From the NCBI RefSeq assembly GCF_035222375.1, contig NC_085891.1:2790001-2854000 (forward strand): DNA of 64,000 nt, written 5' to 3'. The position numbers and the translations under genes were made by a program. The stretch comes from Podospora pseudocomata. Lineage: Eukaryota; Ascomycota; Sordariomycetes; Sordariales; Podosporaceae. A model generated the notes under the pieces. That model had not been told where the DNA came from. It did no database searches and worked only from the letters and a program-made list of their open reading frames with translations. Positions 11,050-23,112 of the stretch are shown here, piece after piece; the first letter of the stretch is position 1; each line of letters begins with the position of its first letter.

Positions 11050-13248
11050 GACCACTCTAGCCCGGTTCAGTCATCAAACTGGAATCGAATGCCATGGCAT
11101 AAAAAGAGACCAAAGTTGTTTAATGCCGACGGGAGTCACAGGGGCCGAATGTTCTTGTCTCGGGAGGGAAGTAGAGGGGTTGCTGCTTGGATAGGGGTGG
11201 TGGTGGTGGGGATTGGGCCTGTTGTTGAAGCTGGAGGGAGGGGCGGAGGGGGAAGGGGTGGTCGGGAAGGGGTAGCTAAGTCCAGTTGGAGGAAGGAGTA
11301 ATGAGTAGCCCCATAACTGGCATCAGATAGCTTTGGGGTTACAGTCATCGATGTTAACACCATACCAATACTCGATCTCGTAAATTTCTCTTCTTCACGT
11401 GGGAGGATGGATTTCTTTTTTTTTCGGGGGGAGGTTGAGTTGATGGGAGGTACAATGCCGAGATGCGCTTCTTCTTTGTAATGATGTTTATGGAATTTTT
11501 GATGTTGAACTGCACGGCAAAGCTGAGGCTTCTCGAGCAAGCTCTGCGATTTATCATTCAAACCAAGAGGAGGTAGCTGGTCTCAGGACTCTAAAAGTGG
11601 CCTTTTCTCATGAAACCTACGTAAGGTGCGTGGTCTTTGACTGCTATGGGAAGGGTGTTTTGTATGGCTTTTCGATTAGCCAATCTTTTACGGGACTGTC
11701 AAAATGTCCTTGGGAACAAGGGAACTTTCCATACTGACTACCGGTCTGCGAATATGCGTTTGAGTAGGTCTTGGCCATTGCTGCAGCCCTAGGATGCTGT
11801 GTGACGTTCCAATATTGACAGGCTGTTGATAACAAGCGAGCGTGGTTTGTGGCTACGGATGGCAGCCTGTGGGCAACGCAATCTTCAAAACCTATGATGC
11901 CGCCGAAGGGTGACTCTGTGCAGACCTACTGTTTTTCACTTTACTCAATTGTCTGATCAATTAGTCAATTCAGGACAAGTCAATCTGAATGATTGCTGTC
12001 ATGATTGATTCAACGAACCTAGAGCACCTCGTCGGCACAAATCCCTATGGGCAGAGTGCGAAAAGTTTTTTTAATGATGTAGATTGAAGTGTCATCGGGT
12101 TTCAAGAGGGAGGTTGGGCACCGTCCAAAGAACAAGCGGTTGGCAATGTTTGGAGATGACCACAGTCGGTGAAAATTGCAGAGGAAGAAGCAACAAAATG
12201 CGGAGGCCGGAGATCAAAAGTTCAAGATTGGGATGATGGATCTCAAGTTGACCCAAGAGCTTGGGACCAATGATGGCAAATGAAAACAAACCCCCCCGGA
12301 TGGCAGTTATGCAAGTTCGATCTCGACTGGAGTCCCAGAGCAGAGGAAACAAAGCCATTGGCCTGTCGCAAAGGTGCTCTGCTCAAGATGCAGAGTGGAG
12401 CGGACCACGTCATTGGGAACTCCAAAATAGAAACTGCTTTGCAGCTTTCAGCCCTACAAGGCGAGTCTGCATCAGGGGAACCAACATGGATTCAGGGGGC
12501 TGACGGGGAGAGGGAGGGGCCAATGGGGGTCACCTGACAGTTTTGCAGAGCAGTTGAAATATATACAGAATCAATTGACCCTTTCCGATCCCATTTGATC
12601 TTGTTTTGCGCGTTGGACTGCTCTTTCAAACCCTTCTGCACGAGGGAAGCATTGTGTCGCGAACCGAACAAGCGGGGCTCCAATTGTGGTGATATTCACT
12701 GGCCTAGCGTCCCCACGCAGTTCTAGAACCTCATGCGCTTTCCTGGTCTTGCTCTTACAAAAAGACGTGAATGAGACGTGGATTTCACTTGTGTATATTT
12801 CCTCTACCTCGTAGTGATTGCGCGCCACCTTTGCGATTACGAGTTTGACACCAAAGCTAGAATCTAAGTTGGATATCTTCAAAAGCACGTGCATCTGAGT
12901 GTTGCACACCCTGGTCACGCACGGGCCTCATCTGTCAAAAGCTCCTCTTACCTAATCATTTTGTGGAACTACACCACGCGTTTTGACGACATGCCCTGAA
13001 TGTTTGTCGAGTTTCGTTGACACTTTGCATCACCCACCATCGAAATAAGCTCACCAACTGCCAGCAGGCACACCGCCGCGTTGACAAAGAACACGGTTTT
13101 CACACATGACCAATGCGAGCCAATAAACCCCGCCCTGCTCGAGCGACCCCGCATCGAGCAACAACTACGCGCTGATCCCGCCGACGACATCGCCGAGCAG
13201 CCTCTACCTCACTTTCTATCCCGATAACCACCTTACTCACCTTTTGCC
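11050..13248. other. intergenic and NTO1 upstream region
   Basis: No gene is firmly supported. A minus-strand frame at 12571-12918 (115 codons) has fairly even amino-acid content but no start context or relatives that I recognise. The last 200 bp before 13249 are CG-rich and probably form the NTO1 leader. Confidence 0.45.
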
Positions 13249-16200
13249 ATGGCGTCAGGGCCAACAACGCCGAGACGTCAGTCCAGGGGCCGTCCCAGAG
13301 GACGGCCCAAGGGCACCGGCTCAACTAGCGCGTCTCGCGTCAGGAAGTTTCCAGAAGACCTCCCGGCAACAGAACCCCCCTTGAAGAAGCGTAAATATGT
13401 CCCCGGAGGCCCGGGAGGTGGTGGGAGATATCTAGACGACGATGGTGGCGAAGTCCCACCCGAAAATCTAGGGCCAGCAACTACCGTGTCCAGACAGCGA
13501 GCCTCAGCCCGGACCGATGCGCAACCCTCCCCTACCGTTTATCCGCGCAGAGAACGAAGCACGAGGATACGAACGGCCGTGAACCGAGACGAACTCGACG
13601 ATATGCAATACAGTTCAGCAACAGCCCTGGCGGCCGCTGTCGTCCAGAGCGAGGGGTACAAGCCCAGAGAGGAGCGAGGATGGGAGGAGTTCCACCCAAA
13701 TCTTGACATCGAGGCCACCTTTGCGGTGCTTCCTGCCGACGAAGTAGACGGCATAGTCACAAAACCAGCACCCCCAACACCTGTTGCGCTAGATACTGCC
13801 AGCCTCGTGAATGGCGCAAGTACCCCTACTAAGGACGGCGCGTTTGTCTTCACAGGTGCAAAGGGCACGCCTAATGGCCAGGGAAAGCCATCATTTTCCA
13901 GCCTAGCAGATACCCCGAGTAGGCGTCGACTTGCCAGGCCAACAAGAGATTCGGTCTCCTTGTATGCCACCCGACCACTGGATCTTGGGTTAACCCCCCA
14001 GGTCCCCAAAGTACTGCCTATTCACAGCCAGAACGCGAAAGAGCGGCTGGATCTGAAGATGCCATCATACCGAAAAATCGACCGTATCGCCCTTTTTGAG
14101 AGCAAGACGTTTGGCCAGGCGAGATATGTCGACAAGTCGATGATGAATGTGGGCTATCAGGAGAGCGACAACTTCATCCGGCCTGATCGCAAGCTCATCA
14201 AGGCGATAGATGCCAACACTGAGGAGGACCTGGAACAGGTCGCTGTTGTCTCGGCGGCAGGCGATCCAGTCCAGCACACGGCCGGCGTGGTTGGGCGTGT
14301 GGAGTACGATATGGACGAGCAAGATGATATGTGGCTCGAGGATCTGAACAGTCGGCGAAAGGCGACCGAATTGGATCCAATAACTCGTGAGATCTTTGAG
14401 ATCACAATAACCAAAATTGAAAAGGAGTGGCATGCGCTCGAGAAGAGGATACCGAAGCCCAACCCGAAGCCGCCACAGACTCACAGACCGAGATCCAGCT
14501 CTGCGGCTGCAGTTAATGGCGAGCCGCAAGCTGGAGAAGAGCAGGACAGCAAGTGTGCCATCTGCGACGACGGTGACTGCGAGAACACCAACGCGATCGT
14601 GTTTTGTGACGGTTGCGATTTGGCGGTTCACCAAGAATGCTATGGTGTGCCGTTTATTCCCGAGGGGCAATGGTTGTGCAGGAAGTGCCAGTTGATTGGT
14701 CGTGGTATTCCGGTAGGTCTTTTCGCCGAGTTTTGTCGGGTAGGTGTCGAATGATGCTGACTTTGATTTCTTTTAGACATGCATTTTCTGCCCCAATACC
14801 GACGGGGCTTTCAAGCAGACCAACTCGTCCAAATGGGCACATCTGCTATGCGCCATGTGGATCCCCGAGGTGTCTTTGGGGAACCACACCTTCATGGAGC
14901 CGGTGATGGAGGTCGAAAAAGTGCCCAAGACGCGGTGGAAGTTGACGTGCTATATCTGCAGTCAGCGCATGGGAGCCTGCATCCAGTGTTCTAACAAAAA
15001 CTGTTACCAGGCCTTCCATGTCACCTGCGCCCGGCGCTGCCGGTTGTTTCTCAAGATGAAGAACAGCCAAGGCGCTCTCGCTGTGCTGGACAGCATGCCG
15101 CTCAAGGCGTATTGCGACAAGCACTGTCCTCAGGACTATGCAAAGGAGAATGCGGTCGCTGAAGCGACAAAAGATGCGAAGCGCTTCTACAAGCGGACCA
15201 TGAAGGGGCGCATTTGGGCCAATAGTCAAGCGTCGGCCCTTCAATTAGCCGCTACCCACCGCCATGCCATAACTGAGCACCCCCCTGACGAGTCCCAGTT
15301 GACAGGCGCCAAAATGAATACTGTTCTCGGGGATAAGAAAAAGGGACAGCCGGCCAAGAATATCTGGAAGCTGCCGTCGGGTGCACCCATTATCCCCCAA
15401 GCTGTGTTTGACACGGTGGAGAGCTCACTCTCTCGCTTCCCGATACGGAAGCGCAAAGACTATGTCGCCGAAACATGTCGCTACTGGACCCTCAAGCGCG
15501 AGGCCAGGCGTGGAGCCGCCCTGCTCAAACGGCTGCAGCTTCAAATGGAGACGTTCTCGTCAATGGAGTTGACACGGCGCAACTTTGCCGCCATGGGTCC
15601 GTCTGGGAAGACAAGACTGGCCAGAAGGATCGAGTTTTGCGGCAGCCTCGTCAAAGACCTGGAACAGCTCAAGGAGTTGTCTGATGCAATTGTCCAGCGT
15701 GAAGCCTCAAAGCTGGAAGCGGCCGAGTTGGAGCAGGACTTTGTCGACAGTTGCTATTTCCCGGTCTACAAAAAGCTCCAACCGGTGCTTGACAAGGCTT
15801 TCCTGTAAGTTATGCGTGCCGCCTTATTGTTGGCCACCTACTGACACATCATAGACTTGACAAGAACATCTTCAAGCCGGGCTTTAGAGAGTTGCAAGAC
15901 AAACTGGACCAGCGGTTTTACACCACCACACTACATTTTGCCACCGATTTGTGCCAAGCCATCAACGCAGGCATCAACGATCCGCCAGCCGTGCCGGCAG
16001 CCGAAGAATCTCGCGGCATCGGCATCGATGCGTCTCCAGTCAAGAACGGCGGCAATGCAGATGTCAAAGACCGGAGAAGGATAGGAAAGCGAATGCTCAA
16101 GTCACTCCAGCCACTTCTCGAATCCGCCTTGCAGGCAGAGGCGGAAATATGCAAGAAGCCTCTCGAGGGTCTGCAGGCGGAACTCGAGGCCATAATCGAG

Positions 16201-16998
16201 GCTAGCACTGAGCTGAGACAGCCCGGTCCGGCAGCTACTATCATGGTGTCAGGAGACGGCAGCCTGGCCCCCGGTATTTCACAAGATGTCGACATGGCGG
16301 ACGCACCTGTGGAAGGCCAAATTATCGTCGCTGATCAGTTAGACGAAGATGTCGATGCCGACGGGGATCCAGACGATCCCATGGAAGGCACCGAGCACAT
16401 TGGCGATGGAAGCATAGAGGTCAAATCCGACGAGCACGACGCCGAAACAAACGGTGCCTTGTCCTCTGCCCATTCCGTCACAGCAGAAGAAAACAACGAC
16501 ACTCAACGGACCGACATCCCGCAGATACTTACCAACGGCATCCCCAAGGAATCAAACTCACCACCCTCCTTTGCCGGCTACAATCCTGCCTCCAACCCGC
16601 AACCACAAAATCACTCCGGTCCACTGAGTCCACCGCAGTCAAACGGCTCCTTCGGCATCAACCAACAACAAGGACACCATAATGTCCTTTCTGACGGTGG
16701 TATTCCGTGGTACCTTGAAGAGTTTGAGCTGAAGGGGACGTCAGCGGTGGAGAAGCAGTGGGCCGGGAGGGAAGCGGTGCGAAGTCTGAGTGAAGAGTTG
16801 ACGGATATGGACGAGGAGGCGTTGAGAGACTTGGAGTTTGATGTGGATGATGAGAATACTATTACCGCTAGTCCGGTTGATGTTGGCAAGGGGAGTGGGG
16901 GGTTGAAGGTGGAGGCGGGAACGCCGAGCGGGAGGAGGAAGAGGGCGGATGTGAGTAAGTTTAGGAAAGGGGTTAGGAGCTCTGCTAGGAGGAAGTAA
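13249..16998 (+). CDS. nto1: PHD-finger protein of NuA3-type acetyltransferase (NTO1/BRPF)
   Basis: Three exons, 13249-14712, 14777-15804 and 15855-16998, give 1211 residues, and phases fit at both junctions. The basic N-terminus leads to an Enhancer-of-Polycomb-like region at about 265-405. A PHD finger follows at about 435-485 (CAICDDGDCENTNAIVFCDG and onward). Directly after it comes the zinc knuckle and extended PHD at about 488-600, with TCIFCPNTDGAFKQT and the Cys/His series up to FHVTCARRC. This PHD-knuckle-PHD order defines the Nto1/BRPF/Jade family, which tethers MYST acetyltransferases to histone H3 tails. The C-terminus is acidic and then basic. The family assignment is firm. NuA3 membership follows from the yeast orthologue. 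Confidence 0.93.
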
Positions 16999-17757
16999 GT
17001 GATGGGGGTGTATGATATTGATGGGTGAAGGAGGGGGCTTTCTTCTTGGCTTGGGACTTGTGACCAGCGGCTCTTTTTTTTTTTTTTGTTTTTTTTTTTT
17101 TTTTTTTTGGGGGGGGGGGGTTCTTCTTTACTTATGCGTTTTTGATCGATTCCCCGGTTAGTTTTTGTCTTTTCTTTTATCACTTTCTTCTTTCTCGTTT
17201 GGTCTTGTCTCTTCAAGAATTACATTTCTAGTTGCTATAACCGTTAGGTTTTTTTTCTTCTTTCTTTTATTTTTAAACACACAGAGTTTGCGATTTTGGT
17301 TTCTTGTTTTGTTTTTAATTTTCTTTTTTAGGTGGGGGTATAACTTTGGGAGGGAAGCACATCGGATGGATGGTAGGGAATGGGGGAAAGAGGGAGGAAA
17401 GGAGTTGATAATCATTTTGACTGGTTTGTTATTCGCGATGGTGTCTGGAGTTTTGAGGGGATGAAATGAGGAGAGGAGAGGAGTGGAGGGAGGTGGGGGG
17501 TACATAGTTGGTGGTGACATTGCTTTTTGTTTTTGAGGGTTATGGGAGGAGATAAGAGAGGTGTGAATATAATATTTTTGATATTTCCTGCGACTATGGA
17601 TGATGATGCTAGCTAGCTAGGTATGATCCGCCAAACTTGATATGTCTGCTTCCCTGTCTGTCTGTGCTTTCTTTTTTCGCCTTGGGATATTCCGATCGTC
17701 GGGTGTGTGTTTTCAATCAGGTGGGATATTTGGGGGCAACGGCTTTTTCATGGGGCG
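16999..17757. other. intergenic with poly-T and poly-G runs
   Basis: No gene was seen. Directly after NTO1 the plus strand has T runs at about 17074-17108 (broken by one G) and a G run at about 17109-17120. Purine-rich DNA follows to about 17520. Confidence 0.6.
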
Positions 17758-18049
17758 TCAGTGTGGTGGTGGCTCAGTGGTGGATGTTTTTTCTTTGATG
17801 AACGCCTCGAGATGTTCAACTCGTTTTGTTGAGGCGCTGATGGTGGTTGTCTGTTGGCACCCGTGGTGTGAATCCCTCAGTATCTTCCCCCATGCTTCCA
17901 CTTTGGCGAGTCGGAACGGCGGTGATCTGGGCGAATTCGTGCCAGTAGCGGGCCCGTTGCTTGAAGAACACGGCCTCGTCGGTATCATTGCGGAAGCGGT
18001 GTTGGGTATCGAGGATTTTTGCTTTTTGTATCCGGAGGAGGTTCTTGTG
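17758..18049 (-). pseudogene. WAxYW family member A1, frame-broken
   Basis: A minus-strand frame starting after a stop at 18050-18052 reads DTDEAVFFKQRARYWHEFAQ and matches the core motif of the other members. Soon after the motif the match moves to another frame, which holds CQQTTTISASTKRVEHLEAF. That piece is clearly like the first coiled-coil unit of A2 (QQTTIDALVKRVEDLEGI). One shift therefore separates the domain from its coiled coil. A candidate splice acceptor (CTAAAC...AAATAG) lies just before 18049, so an upstream first exon is possible but could not be placed. It could be a pseudogene or a gene with an intron I missed. The family has no function I know. Confidence 0.5.
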
Positions 18050-18319
18050 CTATTTGTTGCTGTTTAGTTGCTCTAGGAGGCTGTCGATGGTGCGGGGGGA
18101 GACGTGGGAGGGGGCGGTGGGATGACATTTTTGTGAGCAGGGAGTTTTGGCTTTGTCTTGTTTTGATGGGGGTTGATGGAGACGGAAAAGGGTGGTGGTT
18201 GATGGTGGACTTGGGCGGGTTGAGAGCTGGGGAGTTACTCGTGGGTGGGAAGTAAGGCAGGAATTTGTTGGTAAAAGGATGTTGCTGGTGGTGGATATGT
18301 AGTGGGAACGGTGAGATAT

Positions 18320-18400
18320 GTGTCTTTCACGGGACTCTGAGAGAAAGAGTGAGAAGGGCTGTTGGTCAAGTATCACTTTGTTTTTGGAGGTTTCGCGGAT
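18320..18400 (-). promoter_or_regulatory. duplicated upstream block of A1
   Basis: The segment around CTTTCACGGGACTCTGAGAG is repeated upstream of A2 at about 19640-19690 as CTTTCACGGAGATCTGAGAG. Flanking words (GGATGTTGCTGGTGG against ATATTGCTGATGG) agree as well. The shared block suggests that A1 and A2 were duplicated together with their upstream DNA. Confidence 0.4.
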
Positions 18401-18581
18401 GATTAAGGCAAGGTAGGTATATCTTTGTGATGACCCGTTCAACTATGGGTGCTGATGCGGCTATGACTGTGAGGCAAACTTCTGACTGTTCCTTCCCAGA
18501 TCTTTCTCGATGTGCGCAGTGTTTGTCCGGCAGTTTCCTAGCTTCCTGGTACCTTGCACCGGTTATGAGCGATACTCTAGC

Positions 18582-19431
18582 TCAACGGGCATCCGCGTCT
18601 CCAGCAGTGACCGCTAGCTCAATGGTAGATGCCGCAGAGGCAAAGGCAGAGAACTTCTTGATGGACGTCTCGAGCTGCTCAGCCCTTTTAGCGAGAGTGT
18701 CGATTGCTGTCTCTTGTTTAGCAGCTAGAGTGTTGCTGGTGCTGTTAACCTCGAGGTATTCCAGACATTCCTTCAGTTCCCCGATGTCTGTTTGTTGCTC
18801 GGCTACGGTCTGGCCGGTGGTTTCGTCCTCGAGATCTTCCAGGCGTTCCTCCAGGCCCCTGATGATTTTCTGTTGCTTGGTGAGGACAGGTTGGAGGTTG
18901 GTGTCGTGGAGGTTATCAACCTGCTGTCCTCGAGATGACCAAATCCGCTTCAGCAGGGCGCCGATGGTTTTTTGTTGATCGGCCATGGTGTTTTTAGTGC
19001 AGATGCCCTCAAGATCCTCGACACGTTTCACCAGCGCGTCGATGGTAGTCTGTTGGCCGCTGTCTTCAGTCCGGGTGAAGATGCCATGAACTGCTATTCT
19101 GGAACCTATGCACCCGTGGTGCAACCGCCTCAGTCTCGTCTCGGATGACTCGATTTCCTTGTTCCTGGTTCCCAGCTTGGCGAGCCGGGCGAAAGCTTCC
19201 TTGGAGAAGTCGTGCCAGTAGTAAGCCCATGACCTGAGAAACTTGACCTCGTCTACACCATTGTATTTTCCATCCATCGTCGAGGGGAGGATTCTCGTCG
19301 TCCCAAATTTCTCTCCAATGCCACCTGAGAGTATTCTCGCCATTTGGAGGAGGATTATCCATCAGGTAACGAAGATTGGGGTTGACGATATGGTGCATGG
19401 GATCCATTCTGCTGGGAAGTTCGTATGTCAT
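18582..19431 (-). pseudogene. WAxYW family member A2 with 26-residue coiled-coil repeats
   Basis: The likely start is ATG at 19431 (MTYELPSRMDPMHHIVNPNL). The N-terminal part continues to about 19280, and the match then moves to the frame that reads NGVDEVKFLRSWAYYWHDFS and stays open to a stop at 18582. Homology with A5 (HPTTEYFYEW, then SSWRYFIEFS) supports joining the two parts, so one frame shift separates them. The C-terminal half (about 18651-19055) holds five related units with period 26 residues, each starting QQ or KQ and carrying a heptad such as IDALVKRVEDLE. One unit is 34 residues long. A long dimeric or trimeric coiled coil is predicted. Either the gene is broken or the shift hides an unusual decoding event. 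Confidence 0.5.
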
Positions 19432-19891
19432 CTTCGTGAAGTTGGGTGGTGTCTGAGAGTTGGATTTCTTTGATGGGGCTTGATAGAGACGGGAGTGTTG
19501 CTGGCACTGGGCTTGGTAGCGTAGGGGTAGTGTTGAGTGGCAGTGGAGTTGTTAGTGCGTGGGAAATTGGGAGGAAATATTGCTGATGGAGGATCGGGAT
19601 GGGACAGGTAGATAGATACACAGTGGCAATAGTGAAAGAGGTTCTTTCACGGAGATCTGAGAGAAATGGTGAAGACAGGGTAAGGTAAATGGCCGGGGAG
19701 TCATTCCTCTTGTTTTGGAAGGCTTTAAATGGGGGGAAAGCGAAAGAGTGTGGATACAATATTTGAGATGTCTCTTATGGTTGCTATGGCTATGGGTGTG
19801 ACTGGATTGTGACGGGGAGTTGCTGCTGACCATTCTGTCCCTGAAGACTGTCTACCTAAAGTAACCTTCACTCCAACTAGTCAACCCCTAG

Positions 19892-20553
19892 TCACAAATC
19901 CAGCCAGTCGCACGCAGTACGTTGCATATTGTTTTCCTCAACCCTCAGCTTTAACTCCTCGACCTGCCTCTCCAGGCCTCCGATTACTATCTCCTGCTCA
20001 GCCACGGTATCTATGTTCTAGGTCATGTTTCAAGAAGTCGAGGGGCCATCTAGGACAAGGATCCCGGATGCACCGCTCGAGCACGGTTTATTTAGTTCCT
20101 GCGCACTCTCCTGTTCCTCCACTCCCTCCACCTCTACTAGCATTATCGGTGACCCAAGATTCTCCAGTTTCTTCACCCTCTCCTTCCAATATTCCACTTC
20201 GCCAAACTTGTTGAGGAGAAGTCTGTGGATCACTTCACACTGGTTGGCGTGGAAGAACAGGGCATCCCCCTTGTGACGGTCTTGTCGCCTTCCTTCTGGG
20301 AAACTAGGCGACGCAGGAGCGACCTGGAAGTTTCGATGAATTCAGTCGCTGTGCGAGTATCGTCTTCGGAGGGGTTTCTATTGGGGATGGACATTGTTGT
20401 ACCTAGTGGGATGGCGCTACTTGGACTGGTCCTGTGTTGATATGTGAGTTGCAGGTGCTGGGGTTGATAGGGGTTGGTATGATGGGAAACATTGGGAGAA
20501 GGGGACTGAGATGAAAAAGGTAGATATTCATTGGGATGGTGGAGATCACTCAC
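19892..20553 (-). pseudogene. WAxYW family member A3, decayed
   Basis: ATG at 20553 opens MSDLHHPNEYLPF, which recalls the MSQYFRPNEHP start of B3. This frame ends after 107 codons. An overlapping frame carries DALFFHANQCEVIHRLLL, which aligns with DEAVFFKQRA of A1, followed by EVEYWKERVKKLENL. After two stops the same frame resumes with TVAEQEIVIGGLERQVEELK. That is the 26-residue coiled-coil unit of A2 (TVAEQQTDIGELKECLEYLE). The order start, motif, coil is kept, but the frame is interrupted several times. It is most likely a decaying paralogue. Confidence 0.45.
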
Positions 20554-20919
20554 CTGGGCCGAGAATACTCACGAAGCGGGCGATGTTGGCTGGTCTTTGT
20601 TTCTCTGTGATTGTGAACGATAGTTGACTCATGTATTGATATTTGTGTGTACAGCAGCAACTTGCTCAACCACCTACTGCCTCAGACCCTACTTCTTAGA
20701 TCCGGTTGAGCACCCTTCTCCCCCAGTGCTCCCAACAGGTGCGTCCTCGCGCGTCTTGTGCAGCCGCTTGATAAGACTTTTCCACGCTGTCATCTCTTTT
20801 GGAGGGAGATAGAGTGTTAAGCCGTTGAATTGCGCGACAGAATATACGTTTGACTTGTTCTCTCCCTTCTTTTCTTCGCTCCTCCAAGGGGGTGGGGGTT
20901 ACTGGTGGTGGCAGTGCTC

Positions 20920-21150
20920 TTAGGTGGCGGCTTCCGCGACTTCGAGCCATTCGGTTGCGATCAAGGCAAGCTGGTGCCAGTAGGCCGCCCATTGTAAGAG
21001 GGCTGCGGCGGCCTCTTCGTCGCTGAGACCGCCGATGTTAAGGTTTAACCATTTGGTTGTTGATGTGAGGACAGCGACGGAGGGGTGAGTGGTGGAATAG
21101 TAAGAAGGGGGGAGTGGGCTTCTGTTAGCATTGCTGTCGTCATATGGTAG
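20920..21150 (-). pseudogene. WAxYW family member A4, short remnant
   Basis: The minus strand reads LSDEEAAAALLQWAAYWHQL and then ALIATEWLEVAEAAT before a stop at 20920-20922. The WAAYWHQLA core matches WAYYWHDFS of A2 and WAHYWLDFS of B1. The open frame extends upstream past 21150 without a clear ATG in frame. An ATG at about 21143 lies in another frame. A second exon, perhaps in the 20696-20992 region, is possible. I treat it as a fragment. Confidence 0.4.
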
Positions 21151-21410
21151 TCGAATTCCTAAATGATAGAAGTGCCAAGTAGAAGAATATTGGAATGAAG
21201 AGTTTGGGAGGAAGATATCTTATGTATTGCGAAGGGTGAGAGGAGTTATTTCCTGGAGTCAACAGGTTCAGTCAATGTCAGTCACGTCAAAACCAGTCAT
21301 TAGCAGAATACATCAAGCGGGGATCAACCTCAATAGCAGAACATGTCAAGCGAATTAACCCATGCTGACCCGTGTCACAATGCTACGGATGAGCAAGCTG
21401 TAATCTGAAG

Positions 21411-22494
21411 ATGGTAGGTTCCGGTCCCTGTCCTGGAATCTCCGAGGGCAGCAGGATACGTCGGTGGCTGCTTCGGAACCGAGAAACAGAGTTCGGAAAT
21501 TTAGAGTTTTTGCTCTTGGGCGTGAGGTTGATGAGCCTGTTTTCTCCCGCAAAACTACATACAATATCGCTCGTCAACAACTTCGCTTCTCTGCAATCCC
21601 TCATGGTCCTTGTCTCCCAACCAACAGTCCCGGCCAAAATGGCCCAAGAAATTTCCACCAAAATTCAAGCCTTCCGACCTCGTTGACATCCACCCGACCA
21701 CTGAATACTTCTATGAATGGGAACACGACGCTTGGAAGGCATACTACGAGACTGCCGTCTGTGACAAGAGCACCGTTGAAGACAAAGAAAGGGGTTACTC
21801 ATCGTGGAGGTACTTCATCGAGTTTTCCGAGGAAGCTGTGAGACGGCTACATAAGCAGAAAACTAGGATTCAGAGCCTGGAAAACGAGCTGAAGAAAGCA
21901 AGAGCTGAGGGCAACCCTTTTGCACCTACACAATCTATCTCAGTTCCTTCCTCGGCTGCCCCTTCCATCTCCATCACTCCTATTGACACTGAGGATGAAA
22001 CCCTTGGAACAAACATCCAGCTTTCAACGACGCCCTCACACCTTACTCTGACCATCACGACACCGACTTCGTCATCAGTCTCCATCAGCCATGGAAACGG
22101 CGTATCTCTAACTCTTGGGCCAGAGAGACTGGAACAGCGCGCCAAGGATCGCAAAGACTCGATCGACAAGCTTGCTGTCAAGACTCCAACTTCCATCGGA
22201 ACTGACGCTTCAACCACCACTCCCACTGCTATTCAGACTACCACTTGGACTACCGCTCCAGCTGCTGCTCCAATTATTATTGCGATTGCCAACCCAATAA
22301 ACACTGCAATATATAGGCTCACCCACCTGAATAGCATTCCGATTCACGCTCCAAGTTGCTCCCAATATATCCAGCTCAACTGCGACCAACACATTCGCCC
22401 CTCCAGTCTAGCCTACGTGCGCCTCAGTCAGGGTCATTACACCGCTGATGTTCCATACCTTAATCTACCGACACAAGCCAACTACGGCTGGTGA
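21411..22494 (+). CDS. WAxYW family member A5, Thr/Ser-rich tail
   Basis: This is the only member on the plus strand. The domain frame is open from about 21531 to a stop at 22494 and reads VDIHPTTEYFYEWEHDAWKA, then GYSSWRYFIEFSEEAVRRL and a short coil (TRIQSLENELKKA). A Thr/Ser/Pro-rich region follows, with a second short basic coil (ERLEQRAKDRKDSIDKL). No ATG lies in frame before the domain. One solution is ATG at 21411 with a GT-AG intron from about 21525 to 21627, which joins in phase but has a weak branch site. The other is ATG at 21638 with one frame shift. The product is unknown, and the domain match to A2 is clear by eye. Confidence 0.5.
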
Positions 22495-23112
22495 AATCTT
22501 GAAGAAGAGAAGTATTTTACGTGCGCGGGATGTTCAACCAACGCAAGATTCAAGGGAATTTAGGGGTCAAGTTATCCGCCTTCTCGTCGTTGATGCTCAT
22601 GATACTAGTATCTTGCAAGTGTAACGGCAACAGGCCAAGTTGCAAAGCCCGACATTTGAACAGAGAAGAAGTGAGGTCTAGCAGGGGAAAACAAACTATC
22701 TAGCACATTTTCAATTTGAAAGAATGTCCATCAGCTTGAGATGGCTAGTGTTTTCTCCCGTAAACTGTGTCAGCTGTTCCTGATCTGATTGACGCTTGGA
22801 TTTTATACACAGCTACAGAACCTAAGGTTATCTTTCCTTTGATTTTCTCTTGGTGGGCCCGTAGTTTGTATGTTTTTTATAGTGTATACCAGCTCACGAA
22901 CTGCCTCATAGATAAGGTAGGGGCGCTTCATCTCCCAGGCAGTTAAACTGCTGCATGGAAAATAAGCAAACATGAGCTTACGTGACCGGGCCGCATTATG
23001 GGCAGACCCTACACACAGCACCCCGAAAGGCAGTTGCTACATGTTGATTATTATTTTTCTCCATATTTACCTACAGCAGATTATATATACACAACCCCCT
23101 TCCTTCCCCCCT
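22495..23112. other. intergenic, nothing recognised
   Basis: About 620 bp between the convergent A5 and the nuclease gene. No RNA gene, repeat or coding frame was recognised. Confidence 0.5.

Noticed and set aside
12571-12918. 115-codon minus-strand frame with even composition
   Set aside because: No recognised motif, no conserved start, and no splice partners. Left as unsupported.
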